Origin: Antrihabitans auranticaus
GTDB lineage: Bacteria; Actinomycetota; Actinomycetes; Mycobacteriales; Mycobacteriaceae
NCBI RefSeq assembly: GCF_016481275.1
Contig: NZ_JAEMNW010000003.1
Location: 434,001-498,000, forward strand
DNA: 64,000 bases
Direction of reading: 5' to 3'
The translations under genes and the position numbers were made by a program. The notes under the pieces are model-generated. The model saw only the letters and a list, made by a program, of their open reading frames with translations, had not been told where the DNA came from and did no database searches. Below, in pieces: positions 56,453 to 64,000 of the stretch. Every line of letters starts with the position of its first letter. The first letter of the stretch is position 1.

Positions 56453-58489
56453 ATGAAGGTCTACGCCAGGAGACTGCGCCGGATCGTGGTCGCGGCCACT
56501 TGTGCTCTCGTCGTGACGGCATCGCTCGTCGTGCCGCAGGCATCCGCGGCACCGGACGGCGGCGGACTCGGCGGACAGTGGACAGCAACCCAGGACGGCG
56601 CGCCGCTCTATCCCGGCCAGGTCCACATCGACTGGGACGTACCGATCGTGATGAGCGACGGCACCGTCCTGAAGGCGAATGTCTACCGCCCGGTCGATGC
56701 CGCGGGCCGCCTGGTCGAAACCCCCACGCCGACCGTCATCAACATGACGCCGTACACGAAGCTCGCGTCCGTCTTCGCGGACTCGGCAACCAACATCCCG
56801 GTCCTCTCCGATTTCCTCATCAACTTCTTCCGCGATTTCGACCTGTCCGGCATCGGCCTCGGCGGACTGACAGACCTCACCAGAACACTTCCGGGCGGTA
56901 TCGCGCGGTCGTTCGCGGTCGACCGCAAGCTGATCCAGAGCGGCTACACCCAGGTCGTGGTCGATGTGCGCGGCACAGGGTTCTCGCAAGGTGAATGGCA
57001 GGTCTTCCAGGAGCGCGAGCAGACAGACACGGTCGAAGTCATCGACTGGGCAAGCCGGCAGCCGTGGTCCACCGGCGATATCGGGATGAACGGCATCTCG
57101 TACTCGGCGATCAATCAGGTACACGCGGCCGAGCACCGCCCACCGGCATTGAAAGCGATCTTTCCGGTCGAACCCGGCAGTGACCTGACTCGCGACGTGC
57201 TCGCGACGGGCGGCGCGATAGGCGTCGGCTTCATCCCGCCCTGGCTGCTCGGCGTCAACCTGCTCAAGTTGGTTCCGGATGTCCAGTCGATCGTCACAGG
57301 CAACTTCGACTGGCAATGGCTCGCCGACCGCGCGGCCAACCCCATGGTCTTCGTCCAAACGATCATCGAAGCGTTCACCGTGCAATCGGTCCCGGAGATA
57401 CCCCCGGACCTCTATGCGGTTCTCGACGAAGGCAGCCCGCTACGCGAAGCCTGGCGCGGTGACCCGAGCCAGATCCGGATCCCGACGTTCGTCGTCGGGG
57501 GCTGGCACGACATCTTCACCTACTCCGAGCCCCGCATCTACAACGCAATCCCCCTGCCGCCCGGGCAGAAGCAGCTCGTCATGGGCGACACCTATCACGC
57601 AACGCCGGCAAGCGATTACGGCCGGCCCGGACAGCCGCCGCGCATCGACGTACTGCAGCGCGCGTGGTTCGACAAGTGGCTCAAGGGAATCGACAACGGT
57701 ATCGATTCCTACGGTCCCGTGACTCTCTTCCAGCAGGGCGGAACCTGGACGACGACAAGCGCATTCCCGCGTCCGGGCATGGACTACCAGCGGCTGTACC
57801 TCAACGCAGCGCCCAGCGGAACGTCGATGTTCAGCGTGCACGACGGCAGTCTCACAACCCAGCCGGGCGGTCCTGCCCGCTTGACCGTCGGCCCCGGCGT
57901 GATGAGCCTCTGCTCGCGCGACAATTCTCAGATCACTGCCGGAATCGGGGTACTCGGTCTCGACTTCTGCGCGGAAGACGCTCGCGCACACGAACTCAAC
58001 GGTCTGACATTCACGAGCGCACCGGTCGGCGTGCCGACCGAAATTTCCGGTCCAGTGAACCTGCATCTCAACACCGTGCTCGACGCGACCGACGGCTACT
58101 GGACCGCGACGCTGAACGACGTTGCACCCGACGGCAAGTCGACGGTCCTGACCTCGGGGCAGCTCACCGCATCGCTGCGCGCCGTCGACGATTCACGCGC
58201 GACGACGTCCGCGAACGGCGACTACACCGATCCGTACCCGAACCTCTCACTCGCCACGCGCCAGGCCTTGGTCCCCGGCGTGCCGACCGTCCTCGACGTC
58301 GGACTCACCGCAACAGACGCCGTACTCCAGCCGGGCCACCGACTCCGGGTCGACGTGTTCGCAAGCAACATCCCGCGCGGTCTCCCCCTGCGTCCGCTGC
58401 TCAACGAAAGTGGCTTGCGTCCGCAACATATCCAGCTCGATCCCAACGTGCCGAGCTTCGTCAACGTGCCGACCAATCGACCCTTCTGA
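56453..58489 (+). CDS. Secreted CocE/NonD-family hydrolase (X-Pro dipeptidyl-peptidase class)
   Basis: A 678-residue exported serine hydrolase. The ATG at 56453 gives a signal peptide (LRRIVVAATCALVVTASLVV, cut near ASAAP). The hydrolase domain has DVPIVMSDGTVLKANVYRP, VVVDVRGTGFSQGEWQ, the nucleophile elbow GMNGISYSAINQ, the Asp region VGGWHDIFTYSEPRIY and the His in MGDTYHATPASDY. A C-terminal jelly-roll domain (from about residue 420, GMDYQRLYLNAAPSG, to VDVFASNIPRG) is characteristic of the family. Natural substrates range from acyl esters to peptides; none can be inferred. The stop abuts the stop of a convergent PlsC gene with no bases between. Confidence 0.92.
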   Translation: MKVYARRLRRIVVAATCALVVTASLVVPQASAAPDGGGLGGQWTATQDGAPLYPGQVHIDWDVPIVMSDGTVLKANVYRPVDAAGRLVETPTPTVINMTPYTKLASVFADSATNIPVLSDFLINFFRDFDLSGIGLGGLTDLTRTLPGGIARSFAVDRKLIQSGYTQVVVDVRGTGFSQGEWQVFQEREQTDTVEVIDWASRQPWSTGDIGMNGISYSAINQVHAAEHRPPALKAIFPVEPGSDLTRDVLATGGAIGVGFIPPWLLGVNLLKLVPDVQSIVTGNFDWQWLADRAANPMVFVQTIIEAFTVQSVPEIPPDLYAVLDEGSPLREAWRGDPSQIRIPTFVVGGWHDIFTYSEPRIYNAIPLPPGQKQLVMGDTYHATPASDYGRPGQPPRIDVLQRAWFDKWLKGIDNGIDSYGPVTLFQQGGTWTTTSAFPRPGMDYQRLYLNAAPSGTSMFSVHDGSLTTQPGGPARLTVGPGVMSLCSRDNSQITAGIGVLGLDFCAEDARAHELNGLTFTSAPVGVPTEISGPVNLHLNTVLDATDGYWTATLNDVAPDGKSTVLTSGQLTASLRAVDDSRATTSANGDYTDPYPNLSLATRQALVPGVPTVLDVGLTATDAVLQPGHRLRVDVFASNIPRGLPLRPLLNESGLRPQHIQLDPNVPSFVNVPTNRPF

Positions 58490-59242
58490 CTACTTGCCGC
58501 GCGCAGCCTTGGCGCGGCGCGCGGCCAGCTCTTCTTCCTCGAGCCGGTGCGCCTCGGCGAGGTCGGGCGCGCTGCCACCGAGGCGCGCCGGGACCCACGG
58601 TTCGCCGGCCGGGTGTGCGTAACCCTCCTGCGCACGAGCCAGCAGTAGCTCCATCGCCGAACGCATCGTCGCGGTCAGTTCATCACGCGAGCCGGTCGGC
58701 GGAATCGGTTCACCGATCCGAATATTCACCGGGAACCTGTGCCGACCCAGCCGGCGGGGGAATCCCTTCGTCCACACGCGATGGATACCCCAGATCGCGA
58801 CCGGAATGATCGGCACGTCGCCGTCGAGAGCCATGCGCGCAGCGCCCGATTTGAACTCCTTGAGTTCGAAGCTCCGGCTTATCGTCGCTTCGGGATACAC
58901 CACGACGATTTCCCCGTTGCGAAGCGCGTCGACTGCCAGCTTGTACGCCTCCGAGCCTGCTGATCGGTCCACCGGAATTGCCTTGCAATGTTTCATGAGA
59001 AACGCGACGATCCGGTTCTGCTGCAACTCGGCCTTCATCATGTAGCGGACGTTGCGTCCCCTGTTGCGGCCGATCAAGCCGACTTCGACGAAGTCGAGGT
59101 AGCCGGTGTGGTTGACGGCGAGCACCGCACCACCGGAGCGGGGGATGTTGTCTTGGCCGGCGATCACGATCCGAAGTCCCTGCGCAGCCAGCATGCCGCG
59201 CGCCAGCGCATTCAGAACGTCGTAGACAGGCTCCCGCCGCAC
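58490..59242 (-). CDS. PlsC-type 1-acylglycerol-3-phosphate acyltransferase, copy 1
   Basis: A 250-residue lysophosphatidate acyltransferase-like protein. Motif I is LAVNHTGYLDFVEVG, with the His and Asp of the NHx4D box. Motif II-like residues are in KAIPVDRSAGSEAY, motif III is VVYPEATISRSFELKEFKSG, and motif IV includes IIPVAIWG. The C-terminal GYAHPAGEPWVPARLGGSAP, followed by a charged tail, is shared with the next gene. In mycobacteria two to three such genes (Rv3814c-Rv3816c) lie here. The start is a GTG at 59242, nine bases after the second copy, on the same strand. Confidence 0.92.
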   Translation of the reverse strand: MRREPVYDVLNALARGMLAAQGLRIVIAGQDNIPRSGGAVLAVNHTGYLDFVEVGLIGRNRGRNVRYMMKAELQQNRIVAFLMKHCKAIPVDRSAGSEAYKLAVDALRNGEIVVVYPEATISRSFELKEFKSGAARMALDGDVPIIPVAIWGIHRVWTKGFPRRLGRHRFPVNIRIGEPIPPTGSRDELTATMRSAMELLLARAQEGYAHPAGEPWVPARLGGSAPDLAEAHRLEEEELAARRAKAARGK

Positions 59243-59251
59243 AGCTGCCTC

Positions 59252-60007
59252 CTATGAGTCGCCTTGTTCCTTCTTGCGCGCCGCGACCCGAGCTTGCGCC
59301 TCGGCGTCGTCGAGCGCGGTTGCTTCCTCCAGTGTCGGCGCGCCGCCACCCAGGCGCTTGGGAACCCAATACTCGCCCGCGGGGTGCTCGTAGTTCTCCT
59401 GAATCTCCAGGAGCAGGTCCTGCATGGTCTTGCGGAGGAGGTTCGTCAGTTCGACCGCGGGCTCGAATGGCTGAATTGGATCGCCCACGATGATCGAGAT
59501 CGGAGTGTTGGTCCGGCCCATGCGCTTGGGGAATCCCTTGGTCCAGACGCGCTGTGCGCCCCAGATCACGATCGGCACGATGGGAACATCGGCTTCGATC
59601 GCCATCCGCGCGGCGCCGGATTTGAACTCCTTGATCTCGAAGCTGCGGCTGATCGTCGCTTCCGGATACACGCCGACCAGTTCGCCGCGGCGCAGCGAGT
59701 CCACCGCCGACTTGTAGGACTCCGCACCGGCTACACGGTCGACCGGGATATGCCGCAGCGTGCGCATGATCGGCCCGGAGATCTTGTTGTCGAAGACTTC
59801 CTTCTTCGCCATGAAGCGGATGTACCGCTTGGGCGTGCGCACGGGCAGCCCGGCGTACGTGAAATCCATGTATCCGGTGTGGTTGACGGCAATTACCGCG
59901 CCACCCTCGGCGGGAACTTTCTCGTCGCCCTTGACTGTGAACTTCAGGCCCTGGACGGCGAACACCGTTCGCGCGATACCGATGATGGTCTTATAGACGG
60001 GTTCCAC
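59252..60007 (-). CDS. PlsC-type 1-acylglycerol-3-phosphate acyltransferase, copy 2
   Basis: A 251-residue paralogue of the gene downstream. IAVNHTGYMDFTYAGLPVR is the NHx4D box, HIPVDRVAGAESYKSAV and GVYPEATISRSFEIKEFKSG match the acyltransferase blocks, and IVPIVIWGAQRVWTKGFP is near identical in both copies. The product acts at the membrane, transferring an acyl chain to lysophosphatidic acid or a related acceptor. The start is a GTG at 60007. With nine bases between them the two genes form one transcript. Conserved position links them to the envelope gene block despite the ABC and lipid genes inserted between. Confidence 0.92.
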   Translation of the reverse strand: MEPVYKTIIGIARTVFAVQGLKFTVKGDEKVPAEGGAVIAVNHTGYMDFTYAGLPVRTPKRYIRFMAKKEVFDNKISGPIMRTLRHIPVDRVAGAESYKSAVDSLRRGELVGVYPEATISRSFEIKEFKSGAARMAIEADVPIVPIVIWGAQRVWTKGFPKRMGRTNTPISIIVGDPIQPFEPAVELTNLLRKTMQDLLLEIQENYEHPAGEYWVPKRLGGGAPTLEEATALDDAEAQARVAARKKEQGDS

Positions 60008-60084
60008 AGTCGGCTAGCGTAGTCGGTGCGTGTTTGCCGGGCACACTTAGTGTTACTGGTCGTCAACAGGAAGGTGCTGCAAGC

Positions 60085-60924
60085 GTGTACCGACACCGGA
60101 GAGCGCTCCTTGCCTGCCTGACCGGCGCCGCATCGGTCCTGACCTTGGCATCCTGCCTTCCCGACGATGGTCAGTCGGGGATTCCGACCCAGGCGCCGAC
60201 GACCCGATCCGCCACGGCATCACCGCCTCCCGCCCAGTCGCAAAGCCCGGCTGCGACGCCAGCACCCCAGGTTCCGATCGGCGTGGTGCCGTCCAACCCG
60301 GCCGCAGCGCCCGCCCTCCAACCTTGGGCCGCCGACCTCGTCACCGGGGACCTCGAGGTCCTGACTCGCAAGTGCTGGACCGTTCCGCCGCTCGAGATCC
60401 CGACCATGTACGGCGACAAGGATTCGGTTCTGGCGGCGCTCGCCGAGCCGGGCGTGGACGGTCAGTACGCGGTCACGTGGACGGGTGCGGGTGTGACCGT
60501 CGCTGTGAAACGCAGCGAGATCGCATCTGGCTACGCCTGCCCCCGGGTCTACGCGACAGGGTCGAACGGCGACTTCACTCCCGCAGACGCGCGGCACGTC
60601 GTACGCCGCTATCTGTCGCGGTTGGTCGGCACACCGCTGAGCCCCGACGACGTCGAGGGCGCGTACCCACTCGTCTGTTCCGCAGCTCAGACCTGGGATC
60701 CCGAGGGCACGGGCAACCCGATCGCACCCCCGTTCGCGACGAACTCCAACCTCTTGACCGGCACGAAGGCGTTCGCCGGCGACGACATCGAGTCGACTCC
60801 GCTACAGCTCGACTACCTCTCTGTCACCGTGCCGATCACGAACGCCGCAGGCGTCACTGCCACGAAAGACTTCACCCTGCGCATCGGCTCCGAGGGTTAC
60901 TGCATCGGCGACATGAGCGCATAG
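60085..60924 (+). CDS. Hypothetical lipoprotein
   Basis: 279 residues from the GTG at 60085, with AGGAAGG nine bases upstream. The signal is RALLACLTGAASVLTLASC, with lipobox LASC. A Thr/Pro/Ala-rich linker (APTTRSATASPPPAQSQSP) spans to about residue 80. The mature domain has several cysteines (LTRKCWTVPPLEIP, SGYACPRVYA, LVCSAAQTW, EGYCIGDMS) that could form disulfides. I recognise no family. It precedes the zinc peptidase lipoprotein by 68 bases on the same strand and diverges from the PlsC genes. Confidence 0.8.
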   Translation: MYRHRRALLACLTGAASVLTLASCLPDDGQSGIPTQAPTTRSATASPPPAQSQSPAATPAPQVPIGVVPSNPAAAPALQPWAADLVTGDLEVLTRKCWTVPPLEIPTMYGDKDSVLAALAEPGVDGQYAVTWTGAGVTVAVKRSEIASGYACPRVYATGSNGDFTPADARHVVRRYLSRLVGTPLSPDDVEGAYPLVCSAAQTWDPEGTGNPIAPPFATNSNLLTGTKAFAGDDIESTPLQLDYLSVTVPITNAAGVTATKDFTLRIGSEGYCIGDMSA

Positions 60925-60992
60925 GTCCCCTGCCTCTCCGAGGTTTCGTGTGTCGCGCTGAATCGACCGCGCGCAGTCCGTACGATCCACTG

Positions 60993-62351
60993 ATGCGGAC
61001 GATGAAAGTTCTTGCGGTAGCGGCTGTCCTACTGCTCGCAGGGTGCAGCAGCGGCAAGGACGACGTGAGCGGAAATTCGCAGGACGACAGCTCCGCAGAC
61101 AAACCGACGGCGTCGGATGTTCAGATCAACGGCGACGCGTCGGACCCGGTCAACGACATCGTGGTGAGCGCGATCTCCGACCTGCAGGACTGGTGGGATA
61201 CCGAATACCCCGCCCTGTACGGCAGCCCGTACGAACCGGTGACCGGCGGTTTCTATGCCGTGACACCGTCGTCGGGCGACCTTCCGCCGTGTGCGACTTC
61301 GGCTCAGGACATCTCCGGCAACGCTTTCTACTGCCCGAACAAGGATGTCGTCGCATGGGACGTCGAAGGACTGCTCCCGAGTCTTCGAGAACGGTTCGGC
61401 GACTTCGTCATCCCGGTCGTGCTCGCGCACGAATGGGGCCACGCCGTCCAGGCTCGAGCCCAGTTCGAGGGGATCACCGTCACGCGGGAGATCCAGGCCG
61501 ACTGCTTTGCGGGAGCCTGGGCCGCACACGCGGTCGAGGACAAGGTCTTCGACGTCAGCGAGGCCGATCTCGACGATGCCCTGGCCGGCATTCTCGAGTT
61601 GCGTGACGTACCGGGTACCTCTGCTGACGACCCCTCTGCACACGGCAGCGGTTTCGACCGCGTCTCCTCGTTCCAGACCGGTTACGACAACGGCGTGGAG
61701 GCATGCAAGGACTACAGCGACGGGTCCCCCGCCGTGATCGAGCTGCCGTTCACCGACTCTCTCGACGCCGAGCGTGGCGGCGACGCCCCGTACGACCAAA
61801 TCATCAACGGCGTGCCGTACGACCTCGAGGACTACTGGTCGAAGGTGTTCCCCGAGCTGACCGGGAAGCCGTGGACGCCCTTGCGCGGAATCGAGGCGTT
61901 CGACCCCGATCGCGCGCCGAAGTGCGGCGACGAGTCGACCGCCGACTACGTGCTGTTCTACTGCGTGCCCGACGACTACATCGGATTCGACAACGTCGAC
62001 GCCATGCCCGGCTTCTACCGCCAGGGCGGCGATTTCGCCGTTGCAACGTTGCTCGCAACCCAGTACGGACTCGCAGCTCTGTCGCGAGCGGGTGACACAT
62101 CGGAGGAACAGATCGCCTCGCTTCGCGCGGACTGCTTCGCCGGAAGTTGGACGGCGAGCGTCGTCCTGCGCAACAGGGCCGAGTCGAGCACGTACACCAT
62201 CTCTCCAGGCGATCTCGACGAAGCGATCAAGGCGCTGCTGATCTTCCGGGCCGCAGGTGACGCGGACCGCCAGGGCGCAGGATTCACGCGAGTCGAGGCG
62301 TACCGCGACGGCGTCATCAACGGTGTCGATGCGTGCGTGCGGGAGCAGTAG
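60993..62351 (+). CDS. YpfJ-like neutral zinc metallopeptidase, lipoprotein, with degenerate second half
   Basis: 452 residues. The ATG at 60993 (or 61002) gives the signal MKVLAVAAVLLLAGC, a lipobox. The first half has the zinc motif VVLAHEWGHAVQARAQF, with His and His ligands and catalytic Glu, and the downstream ligand Glu in TREIQADCFAGAWAAH. The second half, from about residue 255, repeats the layout (YDLEDYWSKVFPELTGKPW against LQDWWDTEYPALYGSPY; LRADCFAGSWTASVV) but has ATQYGLAAL where HEWGH should be and no Glu in the third motif. It is thus a tandem duplication in which one copy lost catalysis. It probably acts on the cell surface; the substrate is unknown. Confidence 0.88.
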   Translation: MRTMKVLAVAAVLLLAGCSSGKDDVSGNSQDDSSADKPTASDVQINGDASDPVNDIVVSAISDLQDWWDTEYPALYGSPYEPVTGGFYAVTPSSGDLPPCATSAQDISGNAFYCPNKDVVAWDVEGLLPSLRERFGDFVIPVVLAHEWGHAVQARAQFEGITVTREIQADCFAGAWAAHAVEDKVFDVSEADLDDALAGILELRDVPGTSADDPSAHGSGFDRVSSFQTGYDNGVEACKDYSDGSPAVIELPFTDSLDAERGGDAPYDQIINGVPYDLEDYWSKVFPELTGKPWTPLRGIEAFDPDRAPKCGDESTADYVLFYCVPDDYIGFDNVDAMPGFYRQGGDFAVATLLATQYGLAALSRAGDTSEEQIASLRADCFAGSWTASVVLRNRAESSTYTISPGDLDEAIKALLIFRAAGDADRQGAGFTRVEAYRDGVINGVDACVREQ

Positions 62352-62355
62352 GCAG

Positions 62356-63444
62356 CTAGGTCTGCTGGAAGGCCAGGTGCTTTCGCGCGCGCAGGTTGAG
62401 CAGTAAGCGTTTGGCTGCAACGCAACTCGGGCGTTCGACCAGTCGGTAGAAGATCCAGCCCGCGGCTACGGAACTCGCGATGAGAACAGCTGCAAGGGCG
62501 GCGTTTGCGGCCAGCCCCAGATCGGCGCCGAGCACTTTGGTGAATACGCGGTACCCGACATGAATGACGATGATGTGGACGAGGTACAGCGAGTACGAGA
62601 ATTCGCCGACGAGAAGAATCCAGCCGACGGGTCCACGGTCGGCGAATGCCGGTGCGACACAGCCGTATACCAAGCAGAGTGCCGGAATGCCGAACAAGCC
62701 GATCCGAACGTAGTACGAACTGAGGTCGGCCGCGTGGACGAACTGGAACAGCAACGCCAGGCCCACGTACCCGCACACCCCGGCCGTCAACGCCGCGACC
62801 GACCAGCGGACCGACTGGATGCCCTTCGTCATGAACAGCAGGCCCACGAGCGCACCGCCGATGAATTCGAGATTGAACGGGTGCAGTGGCAGCGTGTCCA
62901 GCCCGAAAGTGGTGTAGCTGAGCAGGATTCCGTTCGCGACGATTGCAAGCGCCCACGCTAGAAGCGCCGGACCGAGGTACTTGCGAGCAACGAAGAGGAT
63001 CAGGAGGAAGAAGATTCCGTAGAACATCATCTCGTACACGAGCGTCCAGGCCACCGGCACGAGCGGCAACAGGTTGCTCGGTAACAGCAAGTACGACGCG
63101 ACCACGTCGACTCCGCCGTGTTCGGCATTCACGCCACCCGGGTTGTACAGGTAATACGCGAGCACGACGGTGGTCAGAATCCAGTACGGCGGCAGTATTC
63201 GGCTGAGTCGATAGGCCGCGAACCTGCTCGGTTCGCTGGGATTGTCGAATTCCCTGTACGTACTGATCACCATGACGAAGCCGCTGATGACGAAGAACAG
63301 GTCGACACCGGCCATGCCGACGCTCATACCGACGTAGTAGACGCTGCCGGCCGCGTAGTCGACGCTGAGGAAACAGGCGTGGTAGACGACCACCCCGAGT
63401 GCCGCGATGCCACGCATGAACTGAATTCCCGCAACGTTCGGCAT
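62356..63444 (-). CDS. Membrane acyltransferase of the acyltransferase-3/OafA family
   Basis: A 362-residue polytopic protein. The start is taken at the ATG at 63444 (MPNVAGIQFMRGIAALGV), supported by GAAGG six bases upstream; the longer frame has no such signal. The family landmarks are IQFMRGIAALGVVVYHACF (catalytic His), VDLFFVISGFVMVIS, RFAAYRLSRILPPYW and FSYSLYLVHIIVIHVG. Ten or so membrane segments follow. Members transfer acetyl, succinyl or longer acyl groups to extracellular glycans or lipids. In mycolata possible acceptors are arabinogalactan, lipoglycans or trehalose lipids. It converges with the zinc peptidase, with four bases between. Confidence 0.88.
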   Translation of the reverse strand: MPNVAGIQFMRGIAALGVVVYHACFLSVDYAAGSVYYVGMSVGMAGVDLFFVISGFVMVISTYREFDNPSEPSRFAAYRLSRILPPYWILTTVVLAYYLYNPGGVNAEHGGVDVVASYLLLPSNLLPLVPVAWTLVYEMMFYGIFFLLILFVARKYLGPALLAWALAIVANGILLSYTTFGLDTLPLHPFNLEFIGGALVGLLFMTKGIQSVRWSVAALTAGVCGYVGLALLFQFVHAADLSSYYVRIGLFGIPALCLVYGCVAPAFADRGPVGWILLVGEFSYSLYLVHIIVIHVGYRVFTKVLGADLGLAANAALAAVLIASSVAAGWIFYRLVERPSCVAAKRLLLNLRARKHLAFQQT

Positions 63445-63589
63445 GGCCACCTTCGCGCCTAGGTTCAATCCCGGGGATCTTAACAGGACCACCGACGCCG
63501 ACAGGACCCGTTTTGGGGGCGATCGATTCTGGTAGTCAGCGCCCACCGCCTACGCTGGTACCCGCGGAATACTCAGGAGGTTAGGCACT

Positions 63590-64000
63590 GTGCAGGTCAC
63601 CAGCGTCGGGCACGCGGGATTTCATATCCAGACGGAAGCGGGGTCGATCCTCTGTGACCCCTGGGTGAATCCTGCCTACTTCGCGTCTTGGTTCCCGTTT
63701 CCGGACAACTCCCAGCTCGATTGGGACACCCTCGGCAACTGCGATTACCTCTACGTCAGCCACCTGCACAAAGACCACTTCGATCCCGTCAATCTCGCCA
63801 AGCATGTCAACAAGGATGCGACGGTTCTGCTGCCGGACTACCCGGTGCCAGACCTGAAGCGTGAGCTCGAGGCGCTGGGCTTCACCAAGTTCTTCGAGAC
63901 CGAAGACTCCGTGAAGCACACGGTCGGTGGTCTGGACATCATGATCATCGCGCTACGCGCACCCGCCGACGGACCCATCGGTGACTCGGGTCTCGTCGTC
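63590..64000 (+). CDS. Metallo-beta-lactamase-fold hydrolase, N-terminal part (truncated by window edge)
   Basis: 137 residues are visible. The GTG at 63590 is preceded by AGGAGG at a spacing of ten. VQVTSVGHAGFHIQTEAG opens an UlaG-like fold, and YLYVSHLHKDHFDPVNL carries the HxHxDH metal-binding motif. MBL-fold proteins of this type in actinobacteria may continue into a Rieske [2Fe-2S] domain; that part would lie outside the window. Function is unknown beyond a probable metal-dependent hydrolase. It diverges from the acyltransferase-3 gene across 145 bases. Confidence 0.85.
   Translation, partial: MQVTSVGHAGFHIQTEAGSILCDPWVNPAYFASWFPFPDNSQLDWDTLGNCDYLYVSHLHKDHFDPVNLAKHVNKDATVLLPDYPVPDLKRELEALGFTKFFETEDSVKHTVGGLDIMIIALRAPADGPIGDSGLVV

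Overview
The window is GC-rich, gene-dense DNA from a mycolic-acid-bearing actinomycete. Its left third carries, on the minus strand, the conserved mycolate-condensation and arabinogalactan block: pks13, fadD32, a membrane-anchored cutinase-like hydrolase, three mycolyltransferases, aftB, the decaprenyl-phosphoribose synthase ubiA, a PAP2 phosphatase, glfT2 and glf. The LGFP repeats on one mycolyltransferase and on the amidase, and the set of accessory metabolic genes, suggest Rhodococcus or a close relative in the Nocardiaceae. The genus is an inference.

Layout. 1-17.8 kb: cell-envelope core. In it, mycolic acids are activated (FadD32) and condensed (Pks13), moved onto trehalose and arabinan (Ag85-type proteins), and galactan and arabinan precursors are made (Glf, GlfT2, UbiA, PAP2, AftB). 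17.8-28.6 kb: accessory genes, namely a TipA-like MerR regulator, a tandem HD-GYP/HTH protein, a START-like/acyl-CoA synthetase fusion, an FAD monooxygenase and a quinone-reductase-like enzyme diverging from a palindromic operator, a secreted alpha/beta hydrolase facing a MarR regulator, and a 31-codon small ORF. 27.6-33.9 kb: a LysR-controlled module for tartrate or malate use (dehydrogenase, dicarboxylate symporter, glycerate kinase, and a second dicarboxylate transporter of another family). 33.9-38.5 kb: peptidoglycan genes (a SpoIID-like protein facing an LGFP amidase) and a HAD phosphatase, which resume the order found near glf in mycobacteria. 38.7-47.6 kb: a peptide-type ABC importer with three consecutive paralogous binding lipoproteins. 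47.6-56.3 kb: probable lipid-related genes, with an MMPL exporter, a protein of unknown family, a large alpha/beta-hydrolase/adenylate-forming fusion whose adenylation motifs are degenerate, an excalibur protein, and a FadR-type regulator coupled to a fatty acid hydroxylase-family protein. 56.4-64 kb: a CocE-type secreted hydrolase, two PlsC-type acyltransferases, two lipoproteins (one a zinc peptidase with a degenerate second half), a membrane acyltransferase and the start of a metallo-beta-lactamase-fold hydrolase.

I saw no tRNA, rRNA, CRISPR array, insertion sequence or prophage. The most unusual items are the 969-residue hydrolase/degenerate-adenylation fusion with its MMPL neighbour, the START-FadD fusion, the triplicated binding proteins, and two small ORFs with good ribosome binding sites. 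All functional statements rest on motif reading by eye; no database search was possible.
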